Counted from the stretch's first letter, positions 33,589 through 43,545 are shown. The stretch is 53,015 bases of DNA from Verrucomicrobiota bacterium (GCA_034440155.1 JAWXBN010000090.1:1-53015); one strand, 5' to 3'. Numbers and translations are program-made. The notes: generated from the letters alone by a model not told the origin.

Positions 33589-35910
33589 CTATTTGTTTAA
33601 TGGCTGTCCAGAAGGATCCACCAATGATGCCGTGACAAAAATCGTCAGATTCTTTTTCAAACTCTGGTTGGTTTCGTTTTGGAATAACCTTCCGATTCCC
33701 GGGAGATCACCTAAGAATGCCACTTTATCATGGGTTTTTTGAATATCCTCACGGATCAGGCCACCTAATGCTACGGTTTCCCCGTCATAAACATAGACTT
33801 GTGTTTCGACTTTACGGACACTAAAAATAGGTTGATTGATCACATTTTCTGTCAATAACTCCCCGGTGGCCGCACGAATCGGACTACCATAGTTAATAAA
33901 ACCGTCAAATTCTGTCACTTCAGGGACCAGTGTTAGCTCAATGGTTCTCTTGTTTGCACCCACTGAAGGTGTCACGGTAAGAATCACACCCGTCTCGCGT
34001 GTGACAAAGGCTGTCGGTGTCGAGGGGGTTACGATTGCGGCTGAGACTGAATCACCCGTACCGGTAGGCACCTGAGGCCTTTCATATTCAGACGGATAAA
34101 TAAACTCACGGGTGATCCCCAGACGGGCCTGCTGTCCACTCTTTGTGGTTACGGATGGTGCTGAAAGCAAATCCACATTCTTTTTCTGTTGTAAAGCACG
34201 AATCACTACTTGGAACTGGGGATTTGTCAACACACCGGTAATCGCCAAAACAGGATCAGGTGCCACGGTTAACGCATTGCCTAAAAGTGAATCAATCGTT
34301 GAATTTTGAAGAGAATTTCTCCCATCTGCTGCAGAACCATTGGCATTTCTCAAACCTCCTGTGATCAAATTCCCCACAGAACCAACAGTACCAGCCCCAC
34401 CGACAGTTACTTTACCATTACCCACACCAATATTACCCAGAATCCAGTCAAAACCTAATTCCTTTAAGTCATTCTGGTTGAGTTCCACAAAACGCGCTTC
34501 AATTTGAATTTGAAAATTCTCTTCGTCGCCAATTCTCACAAGTTCGTCAATCAATTCCAGATTGGATGTTGTATTTACTACCAGTAATGTGGTCGGGCTA
34601 ATTAAACTCGCTGAGGCCCCTTCGGGGAATGTTACCCCCTTGGCTTCAAGGCTTTCACGTGCGCCACCTTGAGAAATCGTTGTCCCTGATGATACCCGTG
34701 CTGAATTCCCTGTGGTGGCAGGGCCAGTCGAAACCTCGGAAGTAATAAAACCAGCTGGAATTTTAAATTTACGGCGTTGTAAACTCTCATTTTCACCTGC
34801 ACCGGGCACGATCACTACAGCAACAGGATCAATCCTAAAACCAACATTGGCTCCTGTGGTAATAAAACGAAGGGCATCCCTCAGGGAAACATTTTGTAAA
34901 TCCAATGTTACTGGATTGGGTTGGACATCGGGAGGTAATTGCACTACAAAATTCACCCCTTTTTGGCCATCGGGAGATTTTGTATCTAATATTCTCGCCT
35001 GTTCTTGCATATATTTTACGGCTGATTGAAGGCTTGCATCCGTAAATTTCAAATTTGGAATTTTAATATCATTGAGTTTTTTCTCAATATCTGTGCCCAT
35101 AGACACGGGATCTGAATAGGTGGAATCACTGGGAGCAAAATTAGATTTTCTGCGATAATCTTGAGACCACTTATTTTTAACTTCCCAAGCTGCTTTTTCA
35201 TCAATCGTATCCTTGAGGACTTCTGCCGCCTTATACTTCTTTTGATAGACGGCTTCTAAACGTTTGGCAGCGGCTGTATTATCCTTATCAATCGAAAGAA
35301 TTTGCTCATAACTTTTAATCGCTTGGTCATATTGACCGGACTGGAAATAAGCATCACCATTTTTAAAAAGTGTGCTCACATCTTTTGATTGTGCCAAAAA
35401 TTCCGGACTAAGAGCCTGATTGATATTTTCGCGGTCAAATTGCCTTTTTTCAGCTAATTTTTTAGCTTTGATCTCTTCTTGTCCTAAAAGCGCGAATGCT
35501 TCCGCATTATTCGGATTATACTTGAGGGATTCCTTCAGATACTGGACGGCCAATTCAGGATCCCCGTCTTGGGATGCTTTTACAGCCCTCATGTAGGCTA
35601 CCGAACTCAACCCATTCTGCACATTGGCATAGGCTACGCTATTTGCCGGAGAAGGATCACCTAAGAGTGATTTCGCTGCATTAAAGGCTTCTTCAGCCTT
35701 TTCGAGTTCACCCCCATTAAGGTAAAGATAACCATTAGTAATTAATTGATCGGCTTGTTTGAGCTCAGCTTGTCTTTGTTTAACTTCCTCAGCAGAAAGT
35801 TTATTAACCCCCGTGGGCCCAGCATAAGTGCCCGCCATTAAATTCATTTTTACTGAATTTAATAAAAATAAAATTCCTAAAATGTAAATGACCCTCAACA
35901 TGACTTTCAT
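33589..35910 (-). CDS. Amuc_1098-family secretin (pilus outer membrane protein)
   Basis: 773 residues from ATG 35910, preceded by TAGGACTAAAT; an in-frame ATG at 35931 overlapping the upstream stop is also possible. The signal segment VMLRVIYILGILFLLNSVKM leads to tetratricopeptide-like repeats over about 45-240 (ELEKAEEAFNAAKSLLGD, PELAVQYLKESLKYNPNNAE, QYDQAIKSYEQILSIDKDN). Two short N-like domains follow (VTLDLQNVSLRDALRF; SLISPTTLLVVNTTSNLELI), then the secretin core with VPEVTEFDGFINYG and VYDGETVALGGLIRED plus KVAFLGDLPGIGRLF. Secretins form the outer membrane ring for pili or type II secretion. This layout, and the four genes before it, match the Akkermansia pilus-like cluster. Confidence 0.95.
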   Translation of the reverse strand: MKVMLRVIYILGILFLLNSVKMNLMAGTYAGPTGVNKLSAEEVKQRQAELKQADQLITNGYLYLNGGELEKAEEAFNAAKSLLGDPSPANSVAYANVQNGLSSVAYMRAVKASQDGDPELAVQYLKESLKYNPNNAEAFALLGQEEIKAKKLAEKRQFDRENINQALSPEFLAQSKDVSTLFKNGDAYFQSGQYDQAIKSYEQILSIDKDNTAAAKRLEAVYQKKYKAAEVLKDTIDEKAAWEVKNKWSQDYRRKSNFAPSDSTYSDPVSMGTDIEKKLNDIKIPNLKFTDASLQSAVKYMQEQARILDTKSPDGQKGVNFVVQLPPDVQPNPVTLDLQNVSLRDALRFITTGANVGFRIDPVAVVIVPGAGENESLQRRKFKIPAGFITSEVSTGPATTGNSARVSSGTTISQGGARESLEAKGVTFPEGASASLISPTTLLVVNTTSNLELIDELVRIGDEENFQIQIEARFVELNQNDLKELGFDWILGNIGVGNGKVTVGGAGTVGSVGNLITGGLRNANGSAADGRNSLQNSTIDSLLGNALTVAPDPVLAITGVLTNPQFQVVIRALQQKKNVDLLSAPSVTTKSGQQARLGITREFIYPSEYERPQVPTGTGDSVSAAIVTPSTPTAFVTRETGVILTVTPSVGANKRTIELTLVPEVTEFDGFINYGSPIRAATGELLTENVINQPIFSVRKVETQVYVYDGETVALGGLIREDIQKTHDKVAFLGDLPGIGRLFQNETNQSLKKNLTIFVTASLVDPSGQPLNK

Positions 35911-35927
35911 ATTTAGTCCTATAATAT

Positions 35928-36950
35928 TCATTTTTTCGTGATATCTATCTCAAACCGTTGATCTTCAGCATTTTGCTTTTGAACACTAACTTTATCAGAT
36001 TGAATGTCAATAACTTTGTATTCGTTTTCCCTAATTTTAAAAACTTCACCTACTTTGACATTATAAGAGTTCTTTTCATCTTTCTGTGCTAAAGGGAAGT
36101 CAATGATGGCCGAAATAATACTTGCTTGTTTACGGTCACCTAATATCAAGGTAATTTCCAAACCATCGTCTCTTTTGACCTTAAGCTCAGAAAGGTCCAC
36201 CATTTCGTTACCTCCCGTTGAGGGATTTATCCGTTTTTCAGCCTTTTTCTCAAAAGCCATAATCGAGTATTCACCATCCGCACCCAGGCTTTTTTCCCCT
36301 AATTTCAAGAATTCGGTCTTCACCTTTCCAGCCTTGTCAGAGCGGTTCACCTGGAATGTTTTGACACCGCCTGTTTCGTTATATTCTTTAAAAAGAATAT
36401 AAAAATCTTCTTTGATATATTCTTTCCCGACAAGCTTTGTAGCCCAATCCGGCCTACTATCGGCTGAAACAGGAGAGGTCTCCTGCTTACCCTCGGTTAC
36501 TTTAGAAAACCAAATATACTCATCGTACGTGGTAAATCCGTCCTTATCCGGATCATCACTACCGACTCCCTCCACCTTCGAAAGGGCATATTGGTCTAAC
36601 CACCAAAACGGGATTCCGTCGATCGTCTCATTTTTTTGATCCACCCACTCGGCTTTTCCTGACTCCGGATTATATTTTATTTGCCCTTTGGGCCCGAAAA
36701 CTTGATGGCCAATCTGGTCATCACGAACCCAAGGTTTTGGATTCTTCAAGTCTTCAAAAATTTTCACAGTCGGAGCCGCATTCCAATTACTGACTCTTCC
36801 CCCCTTTAATTGAGTAGGGTCCATGACTGGTCCGAGATTTTTACTGAACTCCCCGTAACTCATAAAGGTCATGATACAAATCACGATTAGCAGCAGCATG
36901 GCCGCCGCCAATGCGACGGGTGCCTTCTCTGATTTAAAATCAATTTTCAA
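35928..36950 (-). CDS. Amuc_1099-family pilus-like system protein
   Basis: 340 residues. One membrane helix near residues 14-32 (ALAAAMLLLIVICIMTFM) with a short cytoplasmic start, and a large periplasmic part containing a KDGFTTYDEYIWFSK-like stretch (about 140-155) and late beta-rich segments (NVKVGEVFKIRENEYKVIDI). It resembles an inner-membrane alignment protein but has no motif outside its own verrucomicrobial family. The gene overlaps the next upstream one by 4 bases, as all members of this cluster nearly do. Assignment rests on size, topology and position between the Amuc_1100-like and secretin genes. Confidence 0.85.
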   Translation of the reverse strand: MKIDFKSEKAPVALAAAMLLLIVICIMTFMSYGEFSKNLGPVMDPTQLKGGRVSNWNAAPTVKIFEDLKNPKPWVRDDQIGHQVFGPKGQIKYNPESGKAEWVDQKNETIDGIPFWWLDQYALSKVEGVGSDDPDKDGFTTYDEYIWFSKVTEGKQETSPVSADSRPDWATKLVGKEYIKEDFYILFKEYNETGGVKTFQVNRSDKAGKVKTEFLKLGEKSLGADGEYSIMAFEKKAEKRINPSTGGNEMVDLSELKVKRDDGLEITLILGDRKQASIISAIIDFPLAQKDEKNSYNVKVGEVFKIRENEYKVIDIQSDKVSVQKQNAEDQRFEIDITKK

Positions 36951-37846
36951 GGTTGAACCTCGCTTTTAATGGGTTCCGTACCCGGATAATTGAATATTAA
37001 AAGCTCAAAGCGAACTGTGACATTGATTTTATCTAAGCCGAAAATGATCCGAGGTGCAGAACTCTTCTTCTGAGTTTCCTCGATTTCTTCACTGGTCATG
37101 TCCTTTAATGTGGGAATTTTGAGATTTTGGTTCTTGGCGATCACGTCCTTTACCACAAAAAGGTTCCTTGATTTGGCCATCTGATTAACCAACTCTCTCA
37201 GGGAAGTAATATCCCCGACAAATGAAACTTCAAAGGGAAGGCGCATCAGGCCCAGTTCGCTATCCTCAGTAATTTTCAGGTTCATGGAACGGGCGCTCTG
37301 GGTGGGTTTTTCATTGGGTAGTCCGGCCCTGTCTATGGACTTTAATTCTTCAATCCCATCAATATTCAAAACCATCGGGACAAGGGCTTTTAAGGCACCT
37401 AATTGTTTATAAAGGATATCCGTGTTTGAATCATCAGGCAACACGCCCCCGTACATTTCAAAACTAAACCCGTAATCTTTGGGTATTTGGACTTCCGCTG
37501 TTTTTGCCATGGTGGTCATTTCTTGGCGGAATTCGACAATTTCATTACGCAGGTCAATCGGCTTGATATTATCTTTAGGAATTGCCGGATTATTAAAGTA
37601 ATCAAGGAATTGTTGTTTCGCTGAGGCAATCTCCTTTTGGCTATTTTGGACTAATTTAATATTTTCCGCTGATGGAAATGGTTTTGACTCGAGGAGAGGA
37701 TTGAGTTGTCCCCGTTTAATCTCAATATTTCCTTCTGCTTCCTGTAATCCCTCCGATGAAGAAGAGATCAAATATAAACCGATCAACCCGAGCACCAATG
37801 TCACGGATGTGATGACGATAATCGTGATGTTATCTTTGAATTTCAC
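36947..37846 (-). CDS. Amuc_1100-family pilus-like protein
   Basis: 299 residues. An N-terminal membrane helix (IIVITSVTLVLGLIGLYLIS) is followed by a coiled-coil-prone segment (EAEGNIEIKRGQLNPLLE, KLVQNSQKEIASAKQQ) and a periplasmic alpha-beta domain (SMNLKITEDSELGLMRLPF). The plan is that of a PilO-like protein. In Akkermansia the corresponding protein is well known for its effect on host immune signalling, but nothing here shows a host association. It overlaps both neighbours by 4 bases and is therefore almost certainly co-translated with them. Confidence 0.87.
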   Translation of the reverse strand: MKFKDNITIIVITSVTLVLGLIGLYLISSSSEGLQEAEGNIEIKRGQLNPLLESKPFPSAENIKLVQNSQKEIASAKQQFLDYFNNPAIPKDNIKPIDLRNEIVEFRQEMTTMAKTAEVQIPKDYGFSFEMYGGVLPDDSNTDILYKQLGALKALVPMVLNIDGIEELKSIDRAGLPNEKPTQSARSMNLKITEDSELGLMRLPFEVSFVGDITSLRELVNQMAKSRNLFVVKDVIAKNQNLKIPTLKDMTSEEIEETQKKSSAPRIIFGLDKINVTVRFELLIFNYPGTEPIKSEVQP

Positions 37847-39621
37847 TGTTTTAATACTTCACTTTGATTTTGATTCAAAAAAGCCTCGACGGGTTTGATT
37901 CCCACGCGGATCTGGAATGAATAAACAAAATCCCCTTGTTTGGGAGTCTCCAGCTTTACAATCGCCTTATTCACATCAGGAACCACAAAATAAGGCGATT
38001 CCTTCAGCCTTTCGACAAACTGGTACACCACATCGGATTTCCCCTGTCCTATCTCTTTTTCATTGTCGACTTTGCAGAGACCTTCAATCATGTAAACTGT
38101 AGCTGCCAATTGTCTTTCAGCTTCATTCTTGTTTTTGTTCAAAGGCTTCTGTTTCTTGTCATCTTTGGCAGGTTGTGAGCCCAAAGGAATCGTCGCATTA
38201 GTCGGTTCAAATGTCGTCACCCACATATTCTGGTGGATCCTCTCGGTCATATCGCGGGCTAACTGGGAAAAATAATCTTTTTGGGAGATGATCCCAGTGA
38301 TTTTTTTAATCTCATTCTCCATCTCCACCTGTTTTTTTAATTCTTTAGTGATCGTATCCTTGTTTGATTGATACTGATCGACCACAGCATTGATATCTCC
38401 CAGATTCTTCTGGACTCTTTCTTCTTTCCGGTAAATCGCAAACCAAGCGATATAAATGGATAATAAAATCGCTGTCGCCGTGGCAATATACTGGGGCAAC
38501 CGCAGTCGCGCAGTCCTGCGCGAAACGATAGAAGGCGGTTCCAGATTTATCTCCACAGTTCCTTGACCTGATTGCCGGAGCGCCAAGCCGGTTAATTCTG
38601 AGAGGGAATGGACAGAGGAAGAAATATTTTCCTCACTAATCCGGGGTGATACTTTGATATTTTTGAGGGGATTCAGGTACTCCACCTCCACATTGAGTTT
38701 TTCTTTAAAAAACTGTGGCGTGTACGTCATGATACTACTGCCACCACAGAGATATAAACGATCCGCTGATTTTCCCCCTTGTTGTGTGCGGTAGAAATTC
38801 GTTGACCGTGTGATCTCGGCATGGAGACGGGTCATCCCTTGGCGGATTAATTTACTGATCCGGGCGACATCCGGATCTTTGGGATCTTCATAGGCACCCC
38901 CTAACCCCACAAATCCCTTACTCCTTTTGAGTTTCTCGGCCTCTGCGAAAGGAACCTGGAATTCCGTCGCAATACTCTGGGTCAAATTATTCCCCCCTAC
39001 CGGGATGGAACGGCAGAAAAAACGGTCTTTTTCGATAAAAATAAGATTTGTGGTCCTCGCCCCGATATCGACAATCAAACTACAGCCTGATGCCAGACCG
39101 TAACTATTCCGGAATGAATTATAGGTCGCCATCGGGGCCACATCCGTGAGGATGGGTGTCAACCCGATATGGGTCATCATCGCGTAATTTTCCTCAATGA
39201 CATCGCTTTTAACCGCAAAAAGGGCGACTTCATATTCCACACTCCCAGGGGGTGATATAATCTGGTAATCCCAAACAACTTGGTCAATCGGGAAAGGCAC
39301 ATTCTGCTGCGCTTCGTATTTGATGATTTGCTTGAGTTTTTCCGGGCGATCTATGGGTGGAAGCTTGATGAATTTCGGGAAAACAGATTGCCCTGAGATC
39401 GTGTAAGCGATCTTTTTATGTTTGATGTGGCGTTCCTTAAAGATTTTCGCCAAAGAATCCTGGACGAGCGGGAGCGGATTGATTTCTTTTGACGGATCTA
39501 GTTCCAAATCCGTAAAAAAGAAATTCTCAAGGACCAAAATTCCCCCTTTATCTTGGGAAAATTCAGCTACCTTCAGCGTATAAGAGCCTATGTCAATGGC
39601 AACAATCGATGTATTGGACAT
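37843..39621 (-). CDS. Amuc_1101-family PilM-like protein (PilM-PilN fusion plan)
   Basis: 592 residues. Residues 1-350 are an actin-like PilM ATPase domain: IVAIDIGSYTLKVAEFSQD, IDRPEKLKQIIKYEAQQNVPFP and SLIVDIGARTTNLIFIEKD, with RLYLCGGSSIM. A membrane helix follows near 380-398 (YIATATAILLSIYIAWFAIY), then a coiled coil and a periplasmic PilN-like domain. Fusion of a PilM-like domain to a membrane-anchored PilN-like part makes it the inner-membrane platform of the pilus-like machine. No PilB/PilT ATPase or PilC platform gene occurs in the window, so those must be elsewhere. Confidence 0.93.
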   Translation of the reverse strand: MSNTSIVAIDIGSYTLKVAEFSQDKGGILVLENFFFTDLELDPSKEINPLPLVQDSLAKIFKERHIKHKKIAYTISGQSVFPKFIKLPPIDRPEKLKQIIKYEAQQNVPFPIDQVVWDYQIISPPGSVEYEVALFAVKSDVIEENYAMMTHIGLTPILTDVAPMATYNSFRNSYGLASGCSLIVDIGARTTNLIFIEKDRFFCRSIPVGGNNLTQSIATEFQVPFAEAEKLKRSKGFVGLGGAYEDPKDPDVARISKLIRQGMTRLHAEITRSTNFYRTQQGGKSADRLYLCGGSSIMTYTPQFFKEKLNVEVEYLNPLKNIKVSPRISEENISSSVHSLSELTGLALRQSGQGTVEINLEPPSIVSRRTARLRLPQYIATATAILLSIYIAWFAIYRKEERVQKNLGDINAVVDQYQSNKDTITKELKKQVEMENEIKKITGIISQKDYFSQLARDMTERIHQNMWVTTFEPTNATIPLGSQPAKDDKKQKPLNKNKNEAERQLAATVYMIEGLCKVDNEKEIGQGKSDVVYQFVERLKESPYFVVPDVNKAIVKLETPKQGDFVYSFQIRVGIKPVEAFLNQNQSEVLKQ

Positions 39622-39638
39622 TTTAAGCGATAAACTTT

Positions 39639-40301
39639 TTATTCTTTAATCATTTCATACGTTCCCCACCAAGATTCATTCCAAGGGGTTTTTGTCTTCT
39701 TTAAAAGTACTCCGGAGGTTGTGGAAATGGCACTTTTCCAATCAATATTTTTTAAGAGTGCTTTATCGGTACTATAAGCATCTTTCTTTTTTCCCCCGGC
39801 GGAAATCTCTACATATACAAAGGCTTTTGTATTCGACCTGAAGGCTGAACTCCCCCCGTAACGTTTAACAAGATTCGGATGAATATACACAGAGGCATAG
39901 TGGGGCGCACCATCATAAACATTCAAGTAAACCACTTCCGTGCTGAAAAATGAATAAGAGTCATACCATTCCTTTCCTTTGGGTTTGGTTACATCATCTA
40001 TTCCCATAACAAAGTTAAATTGAACTTCCGGTGTGAAAGCTTCTGCTGGAGTGGCCGGTTTTGTGTCGCGTTTTGGATGAACCTCATATTCCACAAAAAT
40101 TTCTATCCAATTTTTATCAATACTGGTAATCGCTGGCCGTCCGGGAGTTCCTTCATTGTTATTTGGTAACTCGTTAATCTCCACTTTCTTAATTTTAAAA
40201 TCCACACCCATCGGTTCATTATCCTGTGCAATAAGGCTCAGTTGGGCCCCTTGAATTACGAAAATCATTATGAAAATTTTAAATATTGCTTTTATGGACA
40301 T
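39639..40301 (-). CDS. Amuc_1102-family pilus-like protein
   Basis: 220 residues from ATG 40301, preceded by AAAGGAAG; an in-frame start at 40334 is less likely. A signal peptide (IFKIFIMIFVIQGAQLSLIA) is followed by a beta-rich secreted domain: VDFKIKKVEINELP, DKNWIEIFVEYEVHPK, EVVYLNVYDGAPHYASVYIHPNL split over residues about 120-160, and AFVYVEISAGGKK. It has no known catalytic residue. It is the first gene of the cluster, so the AT-rich 180-base gap upstream (40302-40482), shared with divergent gatC, should contain the cluster promoter. Confidence 0.85.
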   Translation of the reverse strand: MSIKAIFKIFIMIFVIQGAQLSLIAQDNEPMGVDFKIKKVEINELPNNNEGTPGRPAITSIDKNWIEIFVEYEVHPKRDTKPATPAEAFTPEVQFNFVMGIDDVTKPKGKEWYDSYSFFSTEVVYLNVYDGAPHYASVYIHPNLVKRYGGSSAFRSNTKAFVYVEISAGGKKKDAYSTDKALLKNIDWKSAISTTSGVLLKKTKTPWNESWWGTYEMIKE

Positions 40302-40482
40302 GGACTTCCTTTCTATTTCTATGTAGAAACTCACATAAACCTACGTATTGTGAGGCCTTCGGTCAACTAAATAAGATTTTTTAACTTGCTCAATTTGGTC
40401 TTTTTTCCTCGTAAATGAATTTTCGACTATCTCAATCTTAATCTTGCCCCCTTGCCATGAAAAAGCTATTTACCATAAGCTT

Positions 40483-40776
40483 ATGTCAGCAAATCAATCT
40501 CTCGACGTAAAATATGTGGCTCATCTGGCCCGCCTGAGCCTGAGTGAAGACGAAATTTCCCGTTTTCAAGGCCAATTAACCCAAGTCTTGGAGTATATCG
40601 AAGATCTCAAAAAACTCGATGTCGACCATGTTATTCCTACAGCCCATGCTGTACCGCGCTTTAATATCTGGCGGGAAGACGTGGAAAAAGCTTCTTTGGA
40701 TGTTAATCAAGCCCTCCTTAATGCCCCACAAAAAAACGGGGAACTCTTCTCCGTTCCTAAAGTCGTCGAATCATAA
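40483..40776 (+). CDS. gatC: Asp-tRNA(Asn)/Glu-tRNA(Gln) amidotransferase subunit C
   Basis: 97 residues from ATG 40483 (MSANQSLDVKYVAHLARLSL), the normal length; a start at 40444 would add 13 residues. GatC stabilises the GatAB heterodimer that converts mischarged Glu-tRNA(Gln) or Asp-tRNA(Asn). The VAHLARLSLSEDEISRFQ opening and the VIPTAHAVPRFNIWREDVEKAS segment are characteristic. gatA follows after 26 bases. Divergent from the pilus cluster. Confidence 0.95.
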   Translation: MSANQSLDVKYVAHLARLSLSEDEISRFQGQLTQVLEYIEDLKKLDVDHVIPTAHAVPRFNIWREDVEKASLDVNQALLNAPQKNGELFSVPKVVES

Positions 40777-40802
40777 ATCACCCATCCCCTTTATAAACAG
40801 CC

Positions 40803-42248
40803 ATGAATCTCTCCACCCTCCCCCTCCACACACTCCACGAGCAACTTGTTTCCAAGCAAATTGCTCCGCTAGACATTGCCGAATCTTTAATCTCCCGCAC
40901 TGAAGCCGTCGAATCCAAGGTCGGGGCTTTATTGAATTTCGACCCCGAAAAACTCCGGAAGGAAGCCTCTCAAACGACTTTTGACCCCGAAAAACCCCTC
41001 TCTGGTATTCCTGTCACACTTAAAGACAATATTAATGCCTTGGGTGAAACTTGCTCCTGCGGTTCAAAAATCTTGGCTCCATACCGTTCACCCTATGATG
41101 CCACCGTCACACGCAAATTGCGCGAGGCTGGGGCTCTGTTTTTTGGTCGGGCAAATCTTGACGAATTCGCCATGGGCTCCTCCACAGAAAATTCCGCCCT
41201 CAAAATAACCCGTAATCCTTGGGATCTTGAACGTGTTCCGGGTGGATCAAGCGGTGGTTCAGCCGCCTCTGTCGCTGCCGATGAGGCTATTTGTTCACTC
41301 GGCTCTGACACCGGAGGATCGATCCGCCAACCGGCATCTTTGTGTGGCGTAGTCGGCCTGAAACCCACTTATGGACGTGTCTCCCGTTTTGGACTGGTCG
41401 CATTCGCCTCTTCCCTCGATCAAATCGGCCCGATCACTAAAGATGTCCAGGATGCAGCCATCCTCTTAAATGTGATTTCAGGCCATTGCCCGATGGACTC
41501 CACCTCATTAGATACCCCGAAAGAAGATTTTACAGCGGACTTGGGCAAGGGTGTCAAAGGACTCAAGATCGGGCTCCCTAAACAATATTTTATCTCGGGG
41601 ATCGATGCCGAGGTCGAAAAAGCTGTTCGTGACGCGGTCAAACAATATGAATCTCTCGGAGCGGAAATCGTCGAAGTCGACCTACCCCATACGGAATATG
41701 CCGTGGCCACCTACTATATCATCGCCACTGCGGAAGCCTCTTCGAATCTGGCCCGTTTTGACGGGGTGCGTTATGGACTACGCTCTCCTGAGTCTGATGG
41801 GATCATCGATATGTATGGAAAGACCCGTGAATTAGGTTTTGGCCCCGAGGTCAAACGCCGCATTATTTTGGGCACTTATGTCCTGAGTTCAGGATATTAT
41901 GATGCCTACTATCTGCGTGCCCAAAAAGTACGCACACTGATCCGGAAAGATTTTGAGCAAGCCTTTACCCAATGTGATGCCATCATCACCCCGACCTCTC
42001 CGACAGCTGCCTTTAAGGCCGGTGAAAAAACAGAAGACCCCCTTCAAATGTATCTGGCTGATATCTTTACAATCGCGGTGAACCTCGCCGGTAACTGCGG
42101 AATCTCCATTCCTTGCGGATTCACCGGCAGCGGGTTGCCCATTGGCCTACAGTTATTAGCAAACTCGATGGAGGAAAGCAAATTGCTCCGGATCGCCGAT
42201 GCTTACGAGCAATCCACCTCGTGGCACAGACAAAAGCCGAAATTGTAA
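40803..42248 (+). CDS. gatA: Asp-tRNA(Asn)/Glu-tRNA(Gln) amidotransferase subunit A
   Basis: 481 residues. GatA is the amidase that releases ammonia from glutamine for transfer to the tRNA-bound acid. The amidase signature is complete: catalytic Lys in IPVTLKDNINALG, the cis-Ser and nucleophile Ser in PGGSSGGSAASVAADEAI and SDTGGSIRQPASLCGVVGLK. Three copies of GCAAATTGC occur in the gene (40856, 41113, 42178). gatB, usually next, is not in the following 10 kb, so it must be encoded elsewhere. Confidence 0.97.
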   Translation: MNLSTLPLHTLHEQLVSKQIAPLDIAESLISRTEAVESKVGALLNFDPEKLRKEASQTTFDPEKPLSGIPVTLKDNINALGETCSCGSKILAPYRSPYDATVTRKLREAGALFFGRANLDEFAMGSSTENSALKITRNPWDLERVPGGSSGGSAASVAADEAICSLGSDTGGSIRQPASLCGVVGLKPTYGRVSRFGLVAFASSLDQIGPITKDVQDAAILLNVISGHCPMDSTSLDTPKEDFTADLGKGVKGLKIGLPKQYFISGIDAEVEKAVRDAVKQYESLGAEIVEVDLPHTEYAVATYYIIATAEASSNLARFDGVRYGLRSPESDGIIDMYGKTRELGFGPEVKRRIILGTYVLSSGYYDAYYLRAQKVRTLIRKDFEQAFTQCDAIITPTSPTAAFKAGEKTEDPLQMYLADIFTIAVNLAGNCGISIPCGFTGSGLPIGLQLLANSMEESKLLRIADAYEQSTSWHRQKPKL

Positions 42249-42372
42249 GGGCTTTTTGGATTCTCATTTTTGGTTTAAACCAGCATCTTTGATGTATTCG
42301 TCACGACTGGTATGATCCGAAAAATACAGTCAAACCTAGCCTGATTTCAGCCGAGTGATGCCGCCAAGGAGA

Positions 42373-43464
42373 TTACTTTTTAATCAGTTCAGGATATTGC
42401 TCGGCAATCTTGCGGTATGCCATAAACGCCGCCCGGCGTACTTCGGGGTCGTTATTCTGATTCTTGATGATTTCCTCAAGGAGACTTACAGAATCTTTAT
42501 CCCCATAAAGGCCGATCGCCAAAAGGGCAATATAGCGTACCTCTGGGGCAGGATCACTTTTTGCCATTTCACGGATACGCGGCAGCCCCGGCCCCGATTT
42601 CATCTCCGCCAAGCCGTCCACAGCAAAACGACGGTAATCGGCATCTGGATCTTTCGTGAACTCGATTAAAATAGCTTCGGCTTGGGAATCTTTGAGATTT
42701 GCGAGGGCTTGCGCGGCTGTCATCCGAGTTAATTTATCATCTGACGACAAGGCTTTTTGAAAAACCGCTTTGTTTTCGTTTGAACCTAAAAGCCTCAGCG
42801 AAATCGAGGCATTTTCCCGGACATAAGAATCTTTATCACTTAAAAGCTTGATTAAAGCTTCAGCCGCTTTGGGATCACCAATTTTCCCGAGTGATTGGGC
42901 GGCCTCTCCCCGGACAAACCACGATTCATCGCCCAGGACCTCGATCAATGCATTCACAGCCTGTTTTTCCCTGATTTCACCAAGGGCATTGGCGGCAGCA
43001 CGGCGGACATCTTTGTCCGGATCTTTCAGCAAGGCGACTAATGGTTTGAGACTATTGGGGTCTTTGGCAGAGGAAAGGGCTTTGGCAGCTGCATTACGGA
43101 CGACCGGGTTCTTACTGGCAAGTGCATCGATGAGCACAGGGTCGGAGTCACGGTATTCAGGCTCACCTGTCTGTCCCTTTTTACGGGGTTTTTCGAGCAA
43201 TTTGCGGTAAGCACGGTAAGCCGTGCCTGGATCATTTGCATTCAAGTAGACAATGACTACTTGGCGTTGGAGCTTGAGGTTAGTTGGTTCAGCTTCTAAT
43301 CCGTCAGCCAAAAGGGATAAGGCATCGGAAAATTGTTTTTCCTCTATCAGTTGATTGGTTCTCTCCAATGTCTGGCGCTCTACTTTGGATGAGCAACCAC
43401 CCAAAATGAACATCCCAAAGGTGAGTACGAGCGCAAAAGATAAAAAGTCCAAGTTTCTCTTCAT
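42373..43464 (-). CDS. HEAT-repeat lipoprotein
   Basis: 363 residues. The N-terminus ends in a lipobox LGGC (Cys about 24), so the mature protein is lipid-anchored in the envelope. Residues 33-95 contain a tetratricopeptide-like stretch (QFSDALSLLADGLEAEPTN). The remainder is about seven HEAT-type repeats of 30-32 residues with a D/E-VRRAAANALGEI-like core (e.g. DKDVRRAAANALGEI, ESWFVRGEAAQSLGKI, DSYVRENASISLRLL). Such solenoids bind proteins; no catalytic site is visible. Convergent with gatA, divergent from the C39-like gene 81 bases away. Confidence 0.9.
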   Translation of the reverse strand: MKRNLDFLSFALVLTFGMFILGGCSSKVERQTLERTNQLIEEKQFSDALSLLADGLEAEPTNLKLQRQVVIVYLNANDPGTAYRAYRKLLEKPRKKGQTGEPEYRDSDPVLIDALASKNPVVRNAAAKALSSAKDPNSLKPLVALLKDPDKDVRRAAANALGEIREKQAVNALIEVLGDESWFVRGEAAQSLGKIGDPKAAEALIKLLSDKDSYVRENASISLRLLGSNENKAVFQKALSSDDKLTRMTAAQALANLKDSQAEAILIEFTKDPDADYRRFAVDGLAEMKSGPGLPRIREMAKSDPAPEVRYIALLAIGLYGDKDSVSLLEEIIKNQNNDPEVRRAAFMAYRKIAEQYPELIKK

Positions 43465-43545
43465 ATAAAAAACACTAACGATTCATAAAAATAGTCACAA
43501 GTGTAATTTTCTTTCCCCGGAAAATGCTTTATTATACATTTCATC

